A DNA stretch of 64,000 bases from Rhizobium sp. SL42 (GCF_021729845.1 NZ_CP063397.1:1998001-2062000); one strand, 5' to 3'. Shown: positions 1-8,356, counted from the stretch's first letter. The notes: generated from the letters alone by a model not told the origin. Numbers and translations: made by a program.

Positions 1-1
1 C

Positions 2-187
2 AGCCGCGTACGCTTCAGCAATATGGCAGCCGTTGCAAAGCTGATTGCCGTCGGTGCCTTGCAGCGGACGGAGAGCCGGGGCGCACACATGCGCGCGGAT
101 TTTCCCGAAACAAGCGACGCCCAGCGTCATCGCACCTACATGACACTCAAGGATGCCAATCGCATCGTTGCCGAGATCATCGGCTGA
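2..187 (+). CDS. nadB: L-aspartate oxidase, C-terminal end (partial)
   Basis: An open frame enters from the left edge and stops at TGA 185-187, giving about 61 residues. They include ESRGAHMRADFP, the conserved C-terminal signature of L-aspartate oxidase / succinate dehydrogenase flavoproteins, where Arg and His contact substrate. NadB oxidises L-aspartate to iminoaspartate for quinolinate synthesis in the cytoplasm. Only 20 bp separate it from nadC on the same strand, so the two are very probably one nad operon, with nadA expected upstream outside the window. The FAD-binding region is not visible. Identity therefore rests on the C-terminal motif and the neighbour. Confidence 0.88.
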   Translation, partial: SRVRFSNMAAVAKLIAVGALQRTESRGAHMRADFPETSDAQRHRTYMTLKDANRIVAEIIG

Positions 188-207
188 GACAGGAAAAGGA
201 CAGCATC

Positions 208-1113
208 ATGACCGGCAGCCTTCGTCCCGAACTCTCGCCGCTGATGGTTGACGATCTTGTGCGTGCCGCACTGATTGAAGATCTCGGTCGCGCCGGTGAT
301 ATCACCACCTATGCGACGATCGGGCCGGAAAAGAGGGCTCTCGCCGCGATGAACAGCCGTGAGCATGGCGTGGTAGCCGGCCTGCCGCTTGCCCGCGCTG
401 CCTTTCGCCTGCTTGATCCAGCGCTCCGCTTCGAGGCGCTTGTCGCCGATGGTGACCGCGTCGTGCCCGGCCAGCCGCTGGCGCGGGTCGAAGGTCCTGC
501 GCGTGCGGTATTGTCTGCGGAGCGCGTCGCGCTGAACTTCCTCATGCATCTCTCCGGCGTTGCAAGCTATACCGCCCGTTTCGCCGATGAGATCGCCCAT
601 ACCAGCGCCCGTGTGACCTGCACGCGCAAGACCTTGCCGGGACTGCGTTCTGTGGAGAAATATGCGGTGCGGCTCGGCGGCGGTTCGAACCATCGCTACG
701 GCCTGGACGATGCCATCCTGATCAAGGACAACCACATCGCCGTGTCTGGCGGCGTCGCATCGGCGATCCTTGCGGCGCGTGCCTATGCCGGTCATCTGGT
801 CAAGGTCGAGGTGGAGGTCGATGGGCTGGAGCAGATGCGCGAAGCACTGGCGGCCCGGCCCGATGCAATTCTGCTCGACAATATGACCCCGGACATGCTG
901 CGCGAAGCGGTGGAAATCAACCGCAAGCACCACGGCCTGTCCGTGGAAGCCTATGCCGAAATCCCGGCCCGGATTGCCCTGGAAGCGTCCGGCAACGTCA
1001 ATCTCCAGACCATCAAAGCCATCGCGGAGACGGGTGTCGATTACATCTCGACCTCGAAGATCACCATGGCTGCCCCGACACTCGACATCGGCCTCGATAT
1101 CGAACTCGAATAA
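208..1113 (+). CDS. nadC: Nicotinate-nucleotide pyrophosphorylase (quinolinate phosphoribosyltransferase)
   Basis: 301 residues, normal for NadC. The enzyme converts quinolinate and PRPP to nicotinate mononucleotide, CO2 and pyrophosphate, the third step of de novo NAD synthesis. Visible active-site signatures are E104-R105, the CTRKTLPG motif around R140-K141, H162-R163 in GGGSNHRYGL, K173 in LIKDNH, and the late LLDNM metal/phosphate segment. The ATG at 208 follows an AGGAAAAGGA Shine-Dalgarno-like stretch. It lies 20 bp after nadB and ends about 240 bp before the next gene, so it is probably the last gene of the nad operon. A candidate regulator, NadQ, lies about 1.2 kb away on the other strand. 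Confidence 0.96.
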   Translation: MTGSLRPELSPLMVDDLVRAALIEDLGRAGDITTYATIGPEKRALAAMNSREHGVVAGLPLARAAFRLLDPALRFEALVADGDRVVPGQPLARVEGPARAVLSAERVALNFLMHLSGVASYTARFADEIAHTSARVTCTRKTLPGLRSVEKYAVRLGGGSNHRYGLDDAILIKDNHIAVSGGVASAILAARAYAGHLVKVEVEVDGLEQMREALAARPDAILLDNMTPDMLREAVEINRKHHGLSVEAYAEIPARIALEASGNVNLQTIKAIAETGVDYISTSKITMAAPTLDIGLDIELE

Positions 1114-1356
1114 TTTTGGTACCTAAAAGGACTATATTTGTCGATGTATCCTGCCGCCAGGTCCCAAACTGTTATTGCTTAATTAATATTTATCAATGTC
1201 TTGGCTGAATATTAGCAGTGTGATGCGCTACTTTTCAGGGGTGATTATTGGTTTTTGACGCCTCAGATCGAATCTCCTAGCCCGAAATCGTTCTCAGATT
1301 TTGTTTTTGCGTACTGCGGATACAAACATCGAAGCCCTTTTCATAAGGAGGTTTGT

Positions 1357-1950
1357 ATGACGAGTATTACATCTATGTCGGGCAGCGGAACCGCTGGCTC
1401 AACTCTCTCTATTTCCAGCCTCGATACGAATGGCGACGGTGTCGTCAGCGCCGAGGAACTCGAAGCGGCCAAGCCTTCCCGAACGCAGGATCCGACGGTC
1501 GAGAGCGAAAATGCGGCGACCGGCATGGCCTCCCAACTAACCAGCAGCCTGATCACCATGCTGCTCGAGAGCCGTGCCGGCCAGGCGGAAGGTAATCACC
1601 AGCCGAGCGAGCATGCACGCGACCTCTTTGCCACCATTGATGCAGACGCCGATGGCACGGTGACGCAGGAGGAATTCGTCACTGGACGGCCTGCTGACAT
1701 GAGCGAGGAAGAGGCGATCAGCCTGTTTTCTGCCGCCGACCGCGAGGGCCTGGGCTCTCTGACCGAGGCTCAGTTCGTTGAGGCTTTTGAGGTCAGCGGA
1801 CCGCCAATGGCTGCGCCGCCGGTAGCAGATGCGCAATCCGGCGATGACGGCTCGACGATCAGTCTTCTCGACGTTCTCGACGAGATGCAGAGGGTGATCG
1901 ACGCCTACCGAGAGAATGCCGACGTTTCGTCGGAAATCGATCCGGCCTGA
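1357..1950 (+). CDS. EF-hand calcium-binding protein
   Basis: 197 residues from the ATG at 1357, which has a strong AAGGAGG Shine-Dalgarno at 1344-1350. The frame is open back to 1255 but lacks such a signal there. Two canonical EF-hand loops are visible: DTNGDGVVSAEE (23-34) and DADADGTVTQEE (95-106), each with acidic or polar residues at positions 1, 3, 5 and 12. A third, DREGLGSLTEAQ (128-139), is degenerate. The N-terminus is rich in Ser, Thr and Gly and has no signal peptide or membrane segment. Rhizobial calsymin is an EF-hand protein exported without a cleaved signal, so export is possible, but that is inference. No enzymatic domain is seen. It stands alone, with about 240 bp upstream and 400 bp downstream free of genes. 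Confidence 0.85.
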   Translation: MTSITSMSGSGTAGSTLSISSLDTNGDGVVSAEELEAAKPSRTQDPTVESENAATGMASQLTSSLITMLLESRAGQAEGNHQPSEHARDLFATIDADADGTVTQEEFVTGRPADMSEEEAISLFSAADREGLGSLTEAQFVEAFEVSGPPMAAPPVADAQSGDDGSTISLLDVLDEMQRVIDAYRENADVSSEIDPA

Positions 1951-2347
1951 TAGCCAATGCCGGGCTGTGGCGGCAGTCCGGTATTCAGGCCGTCTTCGCC
2001 TCTGCGTCTTTGGATTGCCGAGGGAGGCTGACGGACGGAACGAAGCCGTTATGCGTCAGCTGCGGGAACGGAATGGAGTTTCCGTTCCCGTCGAAGGAGA
2101 CCCTGAACGTCTTGGTCATCGCGCGCGACCCGGGCCAGGATCGAAAGCATTTGTCCAGTACCATCGGGTGAGATTGGTTGAACTGCCACCCACCTGCTCG
2201 ACAAGGGCGGCACGTCCACGGTCGGACAGGGCAAGTCCTCCGCCATCACAGGGCGATGAAGGATGTCATCGGCAAACACTGCCGATCTCGACCATCACGT
2301 CATATCGTTGCTTTCAGAACGTTAGGTCGAGTGGGGGTGGCCTGCGG
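1951..2347. other. Gene-poor stretch with possible decayed coding remnant
   Basis: About 400 bp between the EF-hand gene and nadQ. No convincing intact gene is seen. On the minus strand, codons from ATG 2119 to TGA 1985 (44 residues) include NSIPFPQ, reminiscent of the C-terminal (G)IxIPFPQ motif of MscS-type mechanosensitive channels. Another minus frame around 2255-2180 reads GLALSDRGRAALVEQVGG, which looks like real protein but is interrupted. This may be a pseudogene remnant. The match is short and uncertain. Confidence 0.3.
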
Positions 2348-3328
2348 TCAGCCTCCAGCGCGACCGCCGAGCTTGAGACCAGGTGCCGGTCTTTCTTCGA
2401 GAATCTGGCGCCGGAAGCGAAAGAGCGCAGCGGGCCGTCCACCGGTTGCGGATTGCGTTGAGCCGGTCGGTTCGACCAGTTCGGCGCCCTCGACGAGCCG
2501 ACGAAAGTTCTGCTTGTGCAGATGTCGGCCCGAAATCGCCTCGACGGTCGCCTGCAGGTCGGTCAGGGTGAATTCCGGCGGCATCAGTTCGAAGACCACC
2601 GGCCGATACTTGATCTTGCCGCGCAGCCGCGCCAGCGCCGTGGCCGCGATCCTCCGGTGGTCATGGCGCATCGGTATGCCGAGCGCGCTGGCGATCCGTC
2701 GGTCCGCCACGCGACCGTCCAGAACGGTCTCGTCCAGCATGCCTGCCTCGTAGAGCAGTTCATAGCGCTCCAGCACGCGCTCTTCATCGAAGGGGAAGTC
2801 ATCGAGCCCGAAGGCAAGCTTCAGACGGGCCCGCCGCGCGATCGATGGTCCGCCGGCGGTAGCATGCACGGGGTCTTCAGCCCAGTGCTGGAGGGCCGGC
2901 AGAATGACCTGATCCAGAACCACGGGACGGCCCTGGCGCCAGTCCTCCCAGGGCAGATAGCCATACCAGTCGCGCCATTTTGCCCCGGACGCCTCCAGTC
3001 GCGCAGCCCGCTCCGTCTCCATGCGGGTCAGGGCCAGATAGCCGACCGAGACGACATGCGGCCCGCGATCGCCCGGCATCTTGTGCCGCCCGCGATCGCC
3101 GAAAGTGTAGAGTTGCTCGATATAGCCGAGATCGAGTGCAGTCTGGGCCTCGACCGTGTGGCGCAGCGACATTTCCATGGTCCGGTGCCGGGTCGGATCA
3201 AAAGGCCCAAACGGCAGGCCTTCCAGTGCATTGTGGTGTTCGCCGACGACCAGCAGACGCGGGCTGCGCCCTGCCATCGCGACGATAGCCGCATTGAGCC
3301 CGATCTCGATCTCGGCCGCAGCGCTCAT
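2348..3328 (-). CDS. nadQ: NadQ-like NAD biosynthesis transcriptional regulator (Nudix-like plus winged helix)
   Basis: 326 residues. The N-terminal two thirds resemble a Nudix fold without a catalytic Nudix box, as in ligand-sensing NrtR-type regulators. The C-terminal hundred residues (about 225-326) have the winged-helix pattern seen in that family: LRGKIKYRPVVFELMP, then LTDLQATVEAISG, HLHKQNFRRLV, and a basic tail with GRPAALFRFRR. Alphaproteobacterial NadQ is described as the repressor of nadABC, and the nadBC genes lie just across the EF-hand gene, which supports the call. The ATG at 3328 overlaps the stop of the phosphatase-like gene (ATGA), so it is the last gene of a ygfZ-HD-phosphatase-nadQ unit. 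A different NrtR-type specificity cannot be excluded. Confidence 0.72.
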   Translation of the reverse strand: MSAAAEIEIGLNAAIVAMAGRSPRLLVVGEHHNALEGLPFGPFDPTRHRTMEMSLRHTVEAQTALDLGYIEQLYTFGDRGRHKMPGDRGPHVVSVGYLALTRMETERAARLEASGAKWRDWYGYLPWEDWRQGRPVVLDQVILPALQHWAEDPVHATAGGPSIARRARLKLAFGLDDFPFDEERVLERYELLYEAGMLDETVLDGRVADRRIASALGIPMRHDHRRIAATALARLRGKIKYRPVVFELMPPEFTLTDLQATVEAISGRHLHKQNFRRLVEGAELVEPTGSTQSATGGRPAALFRFRRQILEERPAPGLKLGGRAGG

Positions 3329-3861
3329 CGGCTGATGGTTTCGCGCATCGGCAAAGGCAAGACAAAAGGCGTATTGCCGTCCGCATCGGCGCCGCGCCCG
3401 ATCGCCTTGACTGCGGCGATCAATCGGCCGCCCCGGTCGAGCATCTCGTCGCCGATCTCGATCAGCAGCATGTTCGGCGTGGCAAAGGGCGAGGCCGCGC
3501 GCAATCTGTTGGCCAGATTCTCATCATCGTCCTCCGGGGCGACTGCAAGGCTCGCGATCAGGGCTGCGGCCGGCGAGCGCGACACGCCCATCCAGCAATG
3601 CACGATCAGCGGTGCCTGACGATCCCAGGACCGGGCAAAGTCGATGATCTGACCGACATGCGCCGCCTGCGGCGCGATCAGGTCGCCGGTGCCGGCAACC
3701 GTGATGTCATTGACGCCGAGTTTCAGGTGCCTGTCGGCACGGATCACGGCCGGCCGGTGGAAATCCTGATTGACCGCCAAGAGGCTGATCATTTCGCGCG
3801 CCTTGTGGCGAACGGCCGTTTCCGCGATGCGCGAGAGCGGCGAAACGACGATCAGGCTCAT
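3325..3861 (-). CDS. Tyrosine phosphatase-like protein
   Basis: 178 residues carrying the cysteine phosphatase P-loop CX5R as HCWMGVSRS (C89 to R95), preceded by a hydrophobic strand (APLIV). This is the active-site signature of the protein-tyrosine/dual-specificity phosphatase superfamily, where Cys is the nucleophile and Arg binds phosphate. Many rhizobial genomes annotate this small family simply as tyrosine phosphatase family protein, and the substrate is unknown. It overlaps both neighbours by ATGA (start 3861 with the HD gene stop, stop 3325 with the nadQ start), so it is translationally coupled in a four-gene unit. A role linked to nucleotide or cofactor homeostasis is only inferred from the neighbours. 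Confidence 0.75.
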   Translation of the reverse strand: MSLIVVSPLSRIAETAVRHKAREMISLLAVNQDFHRPAVIRADRHLKLGVNDITVAGTGDLIAPQAAHVGQIIDFARSWDRQAPLIVHCWMGVSRSPAAALIASLAVAPEDDDENLANRLRAASPFATPNMLLIEIGDEMLDRGGRLIAAVKAIGRGADADGNTPFVLPLPMRETISR

Positions 3862-4487
3862 TTCGCCACCATGCCGACAGATGCGCGTTGCGCCTCCAGT
3901 GCCTCGAAGCGCTCCAGGAATTTCGCCTGGGCCTGGAAAGCGGGCAAGGGGTCGATCGCCAGCATGTCACGGGTAAAGCCGCGCGGCTGCCCGAAATACT
4001 TGCGCGCCTCGGCCTCGGAGAAGCCGGCAAGCACGGTCGCCTCGAAATAGGCGCAGACAATGTCGGCCTTCTTGATCTGATCCTTCAGTGCAGTCTTAGG
4101 ATGCGCCGGAAGACCGAAACGCAGATGGATGGCGCCTTCGAGCCGCTTCTCGACAACCTTGTAGCCGCCGCCGACCACGGCCTTGAACGGCGAGATCATG
4201 TCGCCGATGACATATTCCGGCGCGTCATGCAGCAGGGCGACCAGCAGATCGTCCAATGTCGCCTTGGGGTTCGAGCGACGAAAGATATCCTCGACGATCA
4301 GGCTGTGCTGGGCGACTGAAAAGGCGTGATCGCCCGAAGTCTGGCCGTTCCAGCGGGCGACGCGGGCGAGGCCATGGGCAATGTCGGAGATTTCCACGTC
4401 GAGCGGCGAAGGATCGAGGAGGTCTAGGCGGCGCCCCGAAAGCATCCGCTGCCAGGCACGTCCCGAAACGGTATCGGCAAGCGCCAT
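3858..4487 (-). CDS. HD-domain hydrolase (YfbR-like 5'-nucleotidase family)
   Basis: 209 residues. I chose the ATG at 4487, which follows GGAGGAGAG and sits 2 bp after the ygfZ stop; an in-frame upstream start (4532) would lie inside ygfZ. HD-superfamily metal ligands are visible: H54 and H61 (DHAFSVAQHS), H87-D88 (LLHDAPEYVIGD), E91 and a later Asp in KKADIV. This matches the YfbR/HDDC2-like group that dephosphorylates nucleoside 5'-monophosphates. The exact substrate is not determined by sequence. It is the second gene of the ygfZ-HD-phosphatase-nadQ unit, and two consecutive phosphatase-type genes beside a NAD regulator are suggestive but not proof of a shared pathway. Confidence 0.82.
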   Translation of the reverse strand: MALADTVSGRAWQRMLSGRRLDLLDPSPLDVEISDIAHGLARVARWNGQTSGDHAFSVAQHSLIVEDIFRRSNPKATLDDLLVALLHDAPEYVIGDMISPFKAVVGGGYKVVEKRLEGAIHLRFGLPAHPKTALKDQIKKADIVCAYFEATVLAGFSEAEARKYFGQPRGFTRDMLAIDPLPAFQAQAKFLERFEALEAQRASVGMVAK

Positions 4488-4489
4488 GC

Positions 4490-5332
4490 TCAGCTCTCCT
4501 CCGCGCTGCTCGGAAATGTCAGCGCGGTCCATGCGGGCAGGGTGACGGTGATCGGTGTCTGCCCGGCAAGAATCGCCACACCCCTGGCCATGGCCTCACC
4601 GGCCTTGTCGATGCGCAGGATCGCCAGTCCGCGTTGTCCGGCAACGGTGCCGAGCGTGCCGATCACCTTGCCATCGGCCGTCACGTCGCTGCCCGTTTGC
4701 GGCAGGGGACCGTCGCCCGCAACAATCACCGCGCGGCGGCGCGCCGTCGAGCGGTGATGCATGCGCGACACCACTTCCTGGCCAACGTAACAGCCCTTCT
4801 TGAACGAGACGCCGCCGGATTTGTCGAGCAGCACGTCATGCGGAAAGGCATCCTGCAGGACATAGTCGCTGCCTGATTCAATGACGCCGCTCAGGATGCG
4901 CAGGGCATCATAGGCACCGGCGGGGCCGGTTTCTCCGAGCCGGCCTGCAGTGCGGCGAACCTCTACACCTGCCAGGGCAAAGCGGTGGTCGGAAACGCCG
5001 GCTGCATCCACGGTATCCGCGCCCCAGGTCACGGTTGCGCCATTCTCGCCGAAAGCTTCGATCGCGACAGGTGCACGCAGCTTGTACATTGTAAGCCGAC
5101 GGATCAGCGCATCCTGCTGATCGGCCCGGCTGTCGATCACCAGATTATCGGCGTCACGCCAGATCAGGAAGTCGAAGAGGATCTTTCCCTGCGGCGTCAG
5201 GAGCGCGCCGGGCAGCGCGACACCCGGCTCGAGGGCGGCAAGGTCCGTGGTGATCAGGTTTTGAAGAAAGGGCTCGGCATCCGGACCGCTGATCCGGATG
5301 AAGGCGCGGTCGGGCAGGAAAGCTGAAGGCAT
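4490..5332 (-). CDS. ygfZ: YgfZ/GcvT-family folate-binding protein (iron-sulfur cluster repair/assembly factor)
   Basis: 280 residues. The diagnostic YgfZ motif K(G)CYxGQE is present as KKGCYVGQE at 178-186, with the conserved cysteine C181. The N-terminal half has the GcvT-like fold pattern (RISGPDAEPFLQNLITTD, then LLTPQGKILFDFLI). YgfZ uses tetrahydrofolate and helps maintain certain Fe-S enzymes such as the tRNA methylthiotransferase MiaB in E. coli. This is the first gene of the minus-strand unit leading to nadQ, with about 100 bp of non-coding DNA upstream where the promoter is expected. Length is slightly shorter than the E. coli protein, as is usual in alphaproteobacteria. Confidence 0.9.
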   Translation of the reverse strand: MPSAFLPDRAFIRISGPDAEPFLQNLITTDLAALEPGVALPGALLTPQGKILFDFLIWRDADNLVIDSRADQQDALIRRLTMYKLRAPVAIEAFGENGATVTWGADTVDAAGVSDHRFALAGVEVRRTAGRLGETGPAGAYDALRILSGVIESGSDYVLQDAFPHDVLLDKSGGVSFKKGCYVGQEVVSRMHHRSTARRRAVIVAGDGPLPQTGSDVTADGKVIGTLGTVAGQRGLAILRIDKAGEAMARGVAILAGQTPITVTLPAWTALTFPSSAEES

Positions 5333-5431
5333 GATATGTCACCGCGATGAGTTCGATGCCGGAAGAGTTAAGAGCTGCAAGTCTAAACGACAAGCAGCCT
5401 CCGTCACAGCCCACAGTTTGACCATGGTCAA

Positions 5432-6190
5432 TCAATCGCCTGCGGTGAAGAATTTCCAGCGACCGTCCGGGGTGATGCCGGCCCGGAAGAAGTTGTAGTT
5501 GCCGTATTCCTGCATTTCGGCGACATCGCCGGCGGTCACGATTCGCAGCAATTCGACTTTTTCGACCGGTGTCAGCTGCCCCAGTTGCTTGCCGGTGAAG
5601 TAGGGCCAGACATAGGCTTCATCCGGCGTGCCCTTGTCGAGATGCACGAAGCCGGTCGACAGGATGTCGAGAAGGATCGCAAGGATCTCCATGCCCTCGG
5701 GATCGCCCGACAGCGACTTCAATGTGTCGATGGGGTCCTTGTCGCTCCCTTCGAGCTGCACCTGGGTCTGGTCCGGACCCGGATTCATCAGCGGGCGCAG
5801 GCGGGATATATCGCCGGAAGTCGCAGCATCAATGATCAACTGGCGCATGCGGCGCACGGGTTCTGGCGCCTTCTCGATGTCGTAGATGATCTCTACCGGC
5901 GCAGCGTCGGGCTCAGGCGCAGCCGTATCCTGCTGGTCTGCCGGTTTGATCAGCGGATCGGGGTCCGGAATGGCGGGCGATGCATCTTCCGGCAGCAGTT
6001 CTTCCCCTTCATCGTCGATCTCTGGTTCAGCCGGGTCCGGCGCAGCCTTGTCGGCGGCTGGCGGGGTGATGTCCTTGATGTCGGAGAGCGCGAACGCAGG
6101 AAATACAGAGAAAATCGTCGCGCCAGTTGCCGCGAAAACGGTCAAGGCGCTCGTCAGGCAAAGAAGCCGGACCCGCGAAGCGAACGTCAT
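5432..6190 (-). CDS. Exported protein of unknown function
   Basis: 252 residues from the ATG at 6190, which has CAGGGA about eight bases upstream; an in-frame ATG at 6214 overlaps the preceding gene. Residues 7-33 form a signal sequence ending AFA, followed by a long acidic, proline-rich linker (residues about 45-90, many D, E and P) and a conserved-looking C-terminal domain (about 95-252) with IIDAATSGDISRLRPLM and FFRAGITPDGRWKFFTAG. Such proteins are common in Rhizobiales as hypothetical periplasmic proteins. No catalytic motif is recognised. It follows a small gene 20 bp upstream on the same strand. Confidence 0.7.
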   Translation of the reverse strand: MTFASRVRLLCLTSALTVFAATGATIFSVFPAFALSDIKDITPPAADKAAPDPAEPEIDDEGEELLPEDASPAIPDPDPLIKPADQQDTAAPEPDAAPVEIIYDIEKAPEPVRRMRQLIIDAATSGDISRLRPLMNPGPDQTQVQLEGSDKDPIDTLKSLSGDPEGMEILAILLDILSTGFVHLDKGTPDEAYVWPYFTGKQLGQLTPVEKVELLRIVTAGDVAEMQEYGNYNFFRAGITPDGRWKFFTAGD

Positions 6191-6210
6191 GATGCATCCC
6201 TGATTAAGTA

Positions 6211-6468
6211 TCACTGAACCCGGCGTTCGGGGGAAAACTCGCCGGCGAGCAGCCGGTCCTTCAGTGCGTCGAGAATGGCTTCTGCGCCATGTTCCCCGTG
6301 AATGCGAATGGTCTCGCGCATGGCCAGCGCAAACGCGGCGTCCGCGATGATTTCCGGCTCGATACCGTCTGCCATGCCATCGGCCCAGGCTTCATTCTGG
6401 TATTCCAGCGCGGCCTGCATCTTTTCGTGAACGATCATTTCGTCGATCTCGTTGCGGCGCGGTTCCAT
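6211..6468 (-). CDS. Small conserved protein of unknown function
   Basis: 85 residues if translation begins at the ATG at 6468, which has GAGGA at a good distance upstream (alternatives at 6474 and 6486). It is acidic and helical, with no signal peptide or membrane segment, and no domain is recognised. It ends 20 bp before the exported protein gene and probably shares its transcript. Codon use looks like the neighbours, so I believe it is a real gene. Function unknown. Confidence 0.6.
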   Translation of the reverse strand: MEPRRNEIDEMIVHEKMQAALEYQNEAWADGMADGIEPEIIADAAFALAMRETIRIHGEHGAEAILDALKDRLLAGEFSPERRVQ

Positions 6469-6566
6469 GGGCATTCCTCGAAGCACAATCTTACTCAGTC
6501 ATTAACAACACTATCAGCCTTTTGCCAAAACGACACGGGCCACAGACAAAAGAGGTGAATTAATCG

Positions 6567-7019
6567 TTAATTTCCATAGCGGGCGGTAATTTCTGTGGCG
6601 AGTGTTGCGCCTTCGTTACGGTAGTTCTCCTCTGCCCGAACCGCAGCGGCAGTGCAAGAGGTGTAAACCGAGGCGAAGGAACGGTAGCCTCTGTTATAGG
6701 CAGCTGTCAGCCGTGCCCGCCGTTTCGGCTCGTCTTTCGTCTCGACTTCGATCAGCGCCTGGATCGCATCCCGCCATTCCGGCTCGCTCTGCTTGTTGCA
6801 CAGATTACGCAGGTAATGCACGGCGCCGACGACTTCCGAAAGCCGCCCGAGCCTGCTGTCATAGGGGGTGGGTTTTTCCGGATCCGGCGCGTTTCGAATA
6901 ATGTCCTCGATCGTGTATTGCGCAAACGCCGGGCTCGATGGCGCAGCGACGACCGCAGTTGCCACAACCGCGGCCATGGCTGGCCAAAGGGCCTTGCTGG
7001 CGATGTTGTTCAGCGCCAT
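6567..7019 (-). CDS. TIGR02301-like exported protein
   Basis: 150 residues with a clear Sec signal peptide (hydrophobic 8-27, cleavage expected after SPAFA near residue 33). The mature part has YDSRLGRLSEVVGAVHYLRNLC and two further segments, RLTAAYNRGYRSFASVY and C-T-A-A-A, typical of an alphaproteobacterial family of unknown function that I recall as TIGR02301. Two cysteines in the mature chain could form a disulfide in the periplasm. It begins 3 bp after the Nudix hydrolase stop and so is co-transcribed with it. Confidence 0.75.
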   Translation of the reverse strand: MALNNIASKALWPAMAAVVATAVVAAPSSPAFAQYTIEDIIRNAPDPEKPTPYDSRLGRLSEVVGAVHYLRNLCNKQSEPEWRDAIQALIEVETKDEPKRRARLTAAYNRGYRSFASVYTSCTAAAVRAEENYRNEGATLATEITARYGN

Positions 7020-7022
7020 GGA

Positions 7023-7445
7023 TCAGGCTTCCGACATGTCGCGAAGGGCGACCAGCCGCGCCACGCACTCACGCACGCTCGGCGGAACGGGGAGTTCGAA
7101 GATTTCGGCGGGCAGGAACCAGCCGGCCTCGACCGCGTCGCTTTCCGCCTTGGCGACACAGGTGTCGTCAGCCTCGACGCGAAAGACCGAGAGCAGATAG
7201 TGACTGCCGGCAACGCCCGGCTCAGGCAGCAGTTCTACTGTTTCGAACAGCTGCGGATTGCGCCCGATCACGCCGGTCTCTTCCTGAAGTTCGCGCAACG
7301 CCGTTTCCGCCGGTGTCTCGCCGGGCTCGGCACGGCCACCCGGAAAGGCGAACAGATTGGCTGCCGGCGGATTGCCCCGGCGCACGAGCAGGAAGCGCCC
7401 GGACCGTTCGACAATCGCTGAGGAGGCAAGACGAGCTTGGCTCAT
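7023..7445 (-). CDS. Nudix hydrolase
   Basis: 140 residues from the ATG at 7445; the longer open frame upstream to 7610 overlaps the divergent SRAP gene start and has no support. A perfect Nudix box GX5EX7REUXEEXGU spans residues 37-59 (G37, E43, R51-E52, E55-E56, G58), which binds the divalent metal and hydrolyses nucleoside diphosphates linked to X. The short, MutT-like length fits an ADP-ribose, NADH or oxidised-nucleotide phosphatase, and sequence alone does not decide. It heads a two-gene unit with the TIGR02301-like exported protein. Confidence 0.88.
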   Translation of the reverse strand: MSQARLASSAIVERSGRFLLVRRGNPPAANLFAFPGGRAEPGETPAETALRELQEETGVIGRNPQLFETVELLPEPGVAGSHYLLSVFRVEADDTCVAKAESDAVEAGWFLPAEIFELPVPPSVRECVARLVALRDMSEA

Positions 7446-7591
7446 GGACAGGCATACTCCAGATGTCAGGCAGACGCGGCGGCGATCGAAAAAAGCGAAG
7501 CAGTGATGGCGCAAACTATCGCGGCTTTTGCCGGCGGCTGCAAGCTCTGCTGCGCCTTGACCGGTCCAATACAGGGTGCGATGACATGCCG

Positions 7592-8356
7592 ATGTGTGGA
7601 CGATACGCATTGATGGCGACAGCCGAAGAACTGATCGAACATTTCGGCCTGATGGAGGTCGAGGACTTTCCTGCGCGTTACAACATCGCCCCGACTCAGC
7701 CGATATTGATTGTCGAGCCCGCTCCGCCTGGCGAACGCGGCAGCAACGCGCCGGACCGAAAGGCGCTGCTGGTCCGCTGGGGCCTCATTCCTGGCTGGGT
7801 CAAGGATCCGGGCGAATTCACCCTTCTGCTCAATGCCCGCTCCGAGACCGCGATCGACAAGCCTTCTTTCAGGGCCGCCATGCGCCATCGACGTGTGCTG
7901 ATCCCTGCATCCGGCTTCTACGAATGGCATAGGCCATCGAAGGAAAGCGGCGAGAAATCGCAGGCCTACTGGATACGTCCGAAACAGGGCGGCATCGTCG
8001 CCTTTGCCGGATTGATGGAAACCTATCTTTCCAAGGATGGTTCGGAAATCGACACCGGCTGCATACTGACGGTTGCCGCGAATCAGACGATCAGTCCGGT
8101 CCACGACCGGATGCCGGTGGTGATCGCGCGGCAGGATTTCACCCGTTGGCTCGATTGCCTCAGTCAGGAACCGCGCGAAGTGGCTGACCTGATGAAGCCG
8201 GCTGACGAAGATCTGTTCGAAGCGATCGCCGTCTCGGATCTGGTCAACAAGGTCGCCAATCTCGGCCCTGATCTGCAGACGCCGGTAACGCCGCGCTTTG
8301 AACTGCAAAAGCCCGCCTCGAAGAAATCCGATGGCGGGCAGATGAGCCTGTTTTGA
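7592..8356 (+). CDS. SRAP domain protein (HMCES/YedK-type abasic-site DNA-protein crosslink enzyme)
   Basis: 254 residues. The start must be the ATG at 7592 because the family requires a cysteine as residue 2 (MCGRY), exposed after Met removal, to form the thiazolidine crosslink with abasic sites in single-stranded DNA. An upstream ATG at 7586 (MPMCGR) would bury it. Other family motifs are N31 in YNIAPTQ, the WGLIPGW segment (63-69), NARSET (81-86), E111 in SGFYEWH and the late SPVHDRMPVV histidine. It shields abasic sites during replication. It is divergent from the Nudix gene, with about 145 bp between starts. Confidence 0.93.
   Translation: MCGRYALMATAEELIEHFGLMEVEDFPARYNIAPTQPILIVEPAPPGERGSNAPDRKALLVRWGLIPGWVKDPGEFTLLLNARSETAIDKPSFRAAMRHRRVLIPASGFYEWHRPSKESGEKSQAYWIRPKQGGIVAFAGLMETYLSKDGSEIDTGCILTVAANQTISPVHDRMPVVIARQDFTRWLDCLSQEPREVADLMKPADEDLFEAIAVSDLVNKVANLGPDLQTPVTPRFELQKPASKKSDGGQMSLF

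Noticed and set aside
6938..7591. Upstream extension of the SRAP gene by about 218 codons
   Set aside because: SRAP proteins need Cys as residue 2; the extension is antisense to the Nudix and TIGR02301-like genes and has no family pattern.
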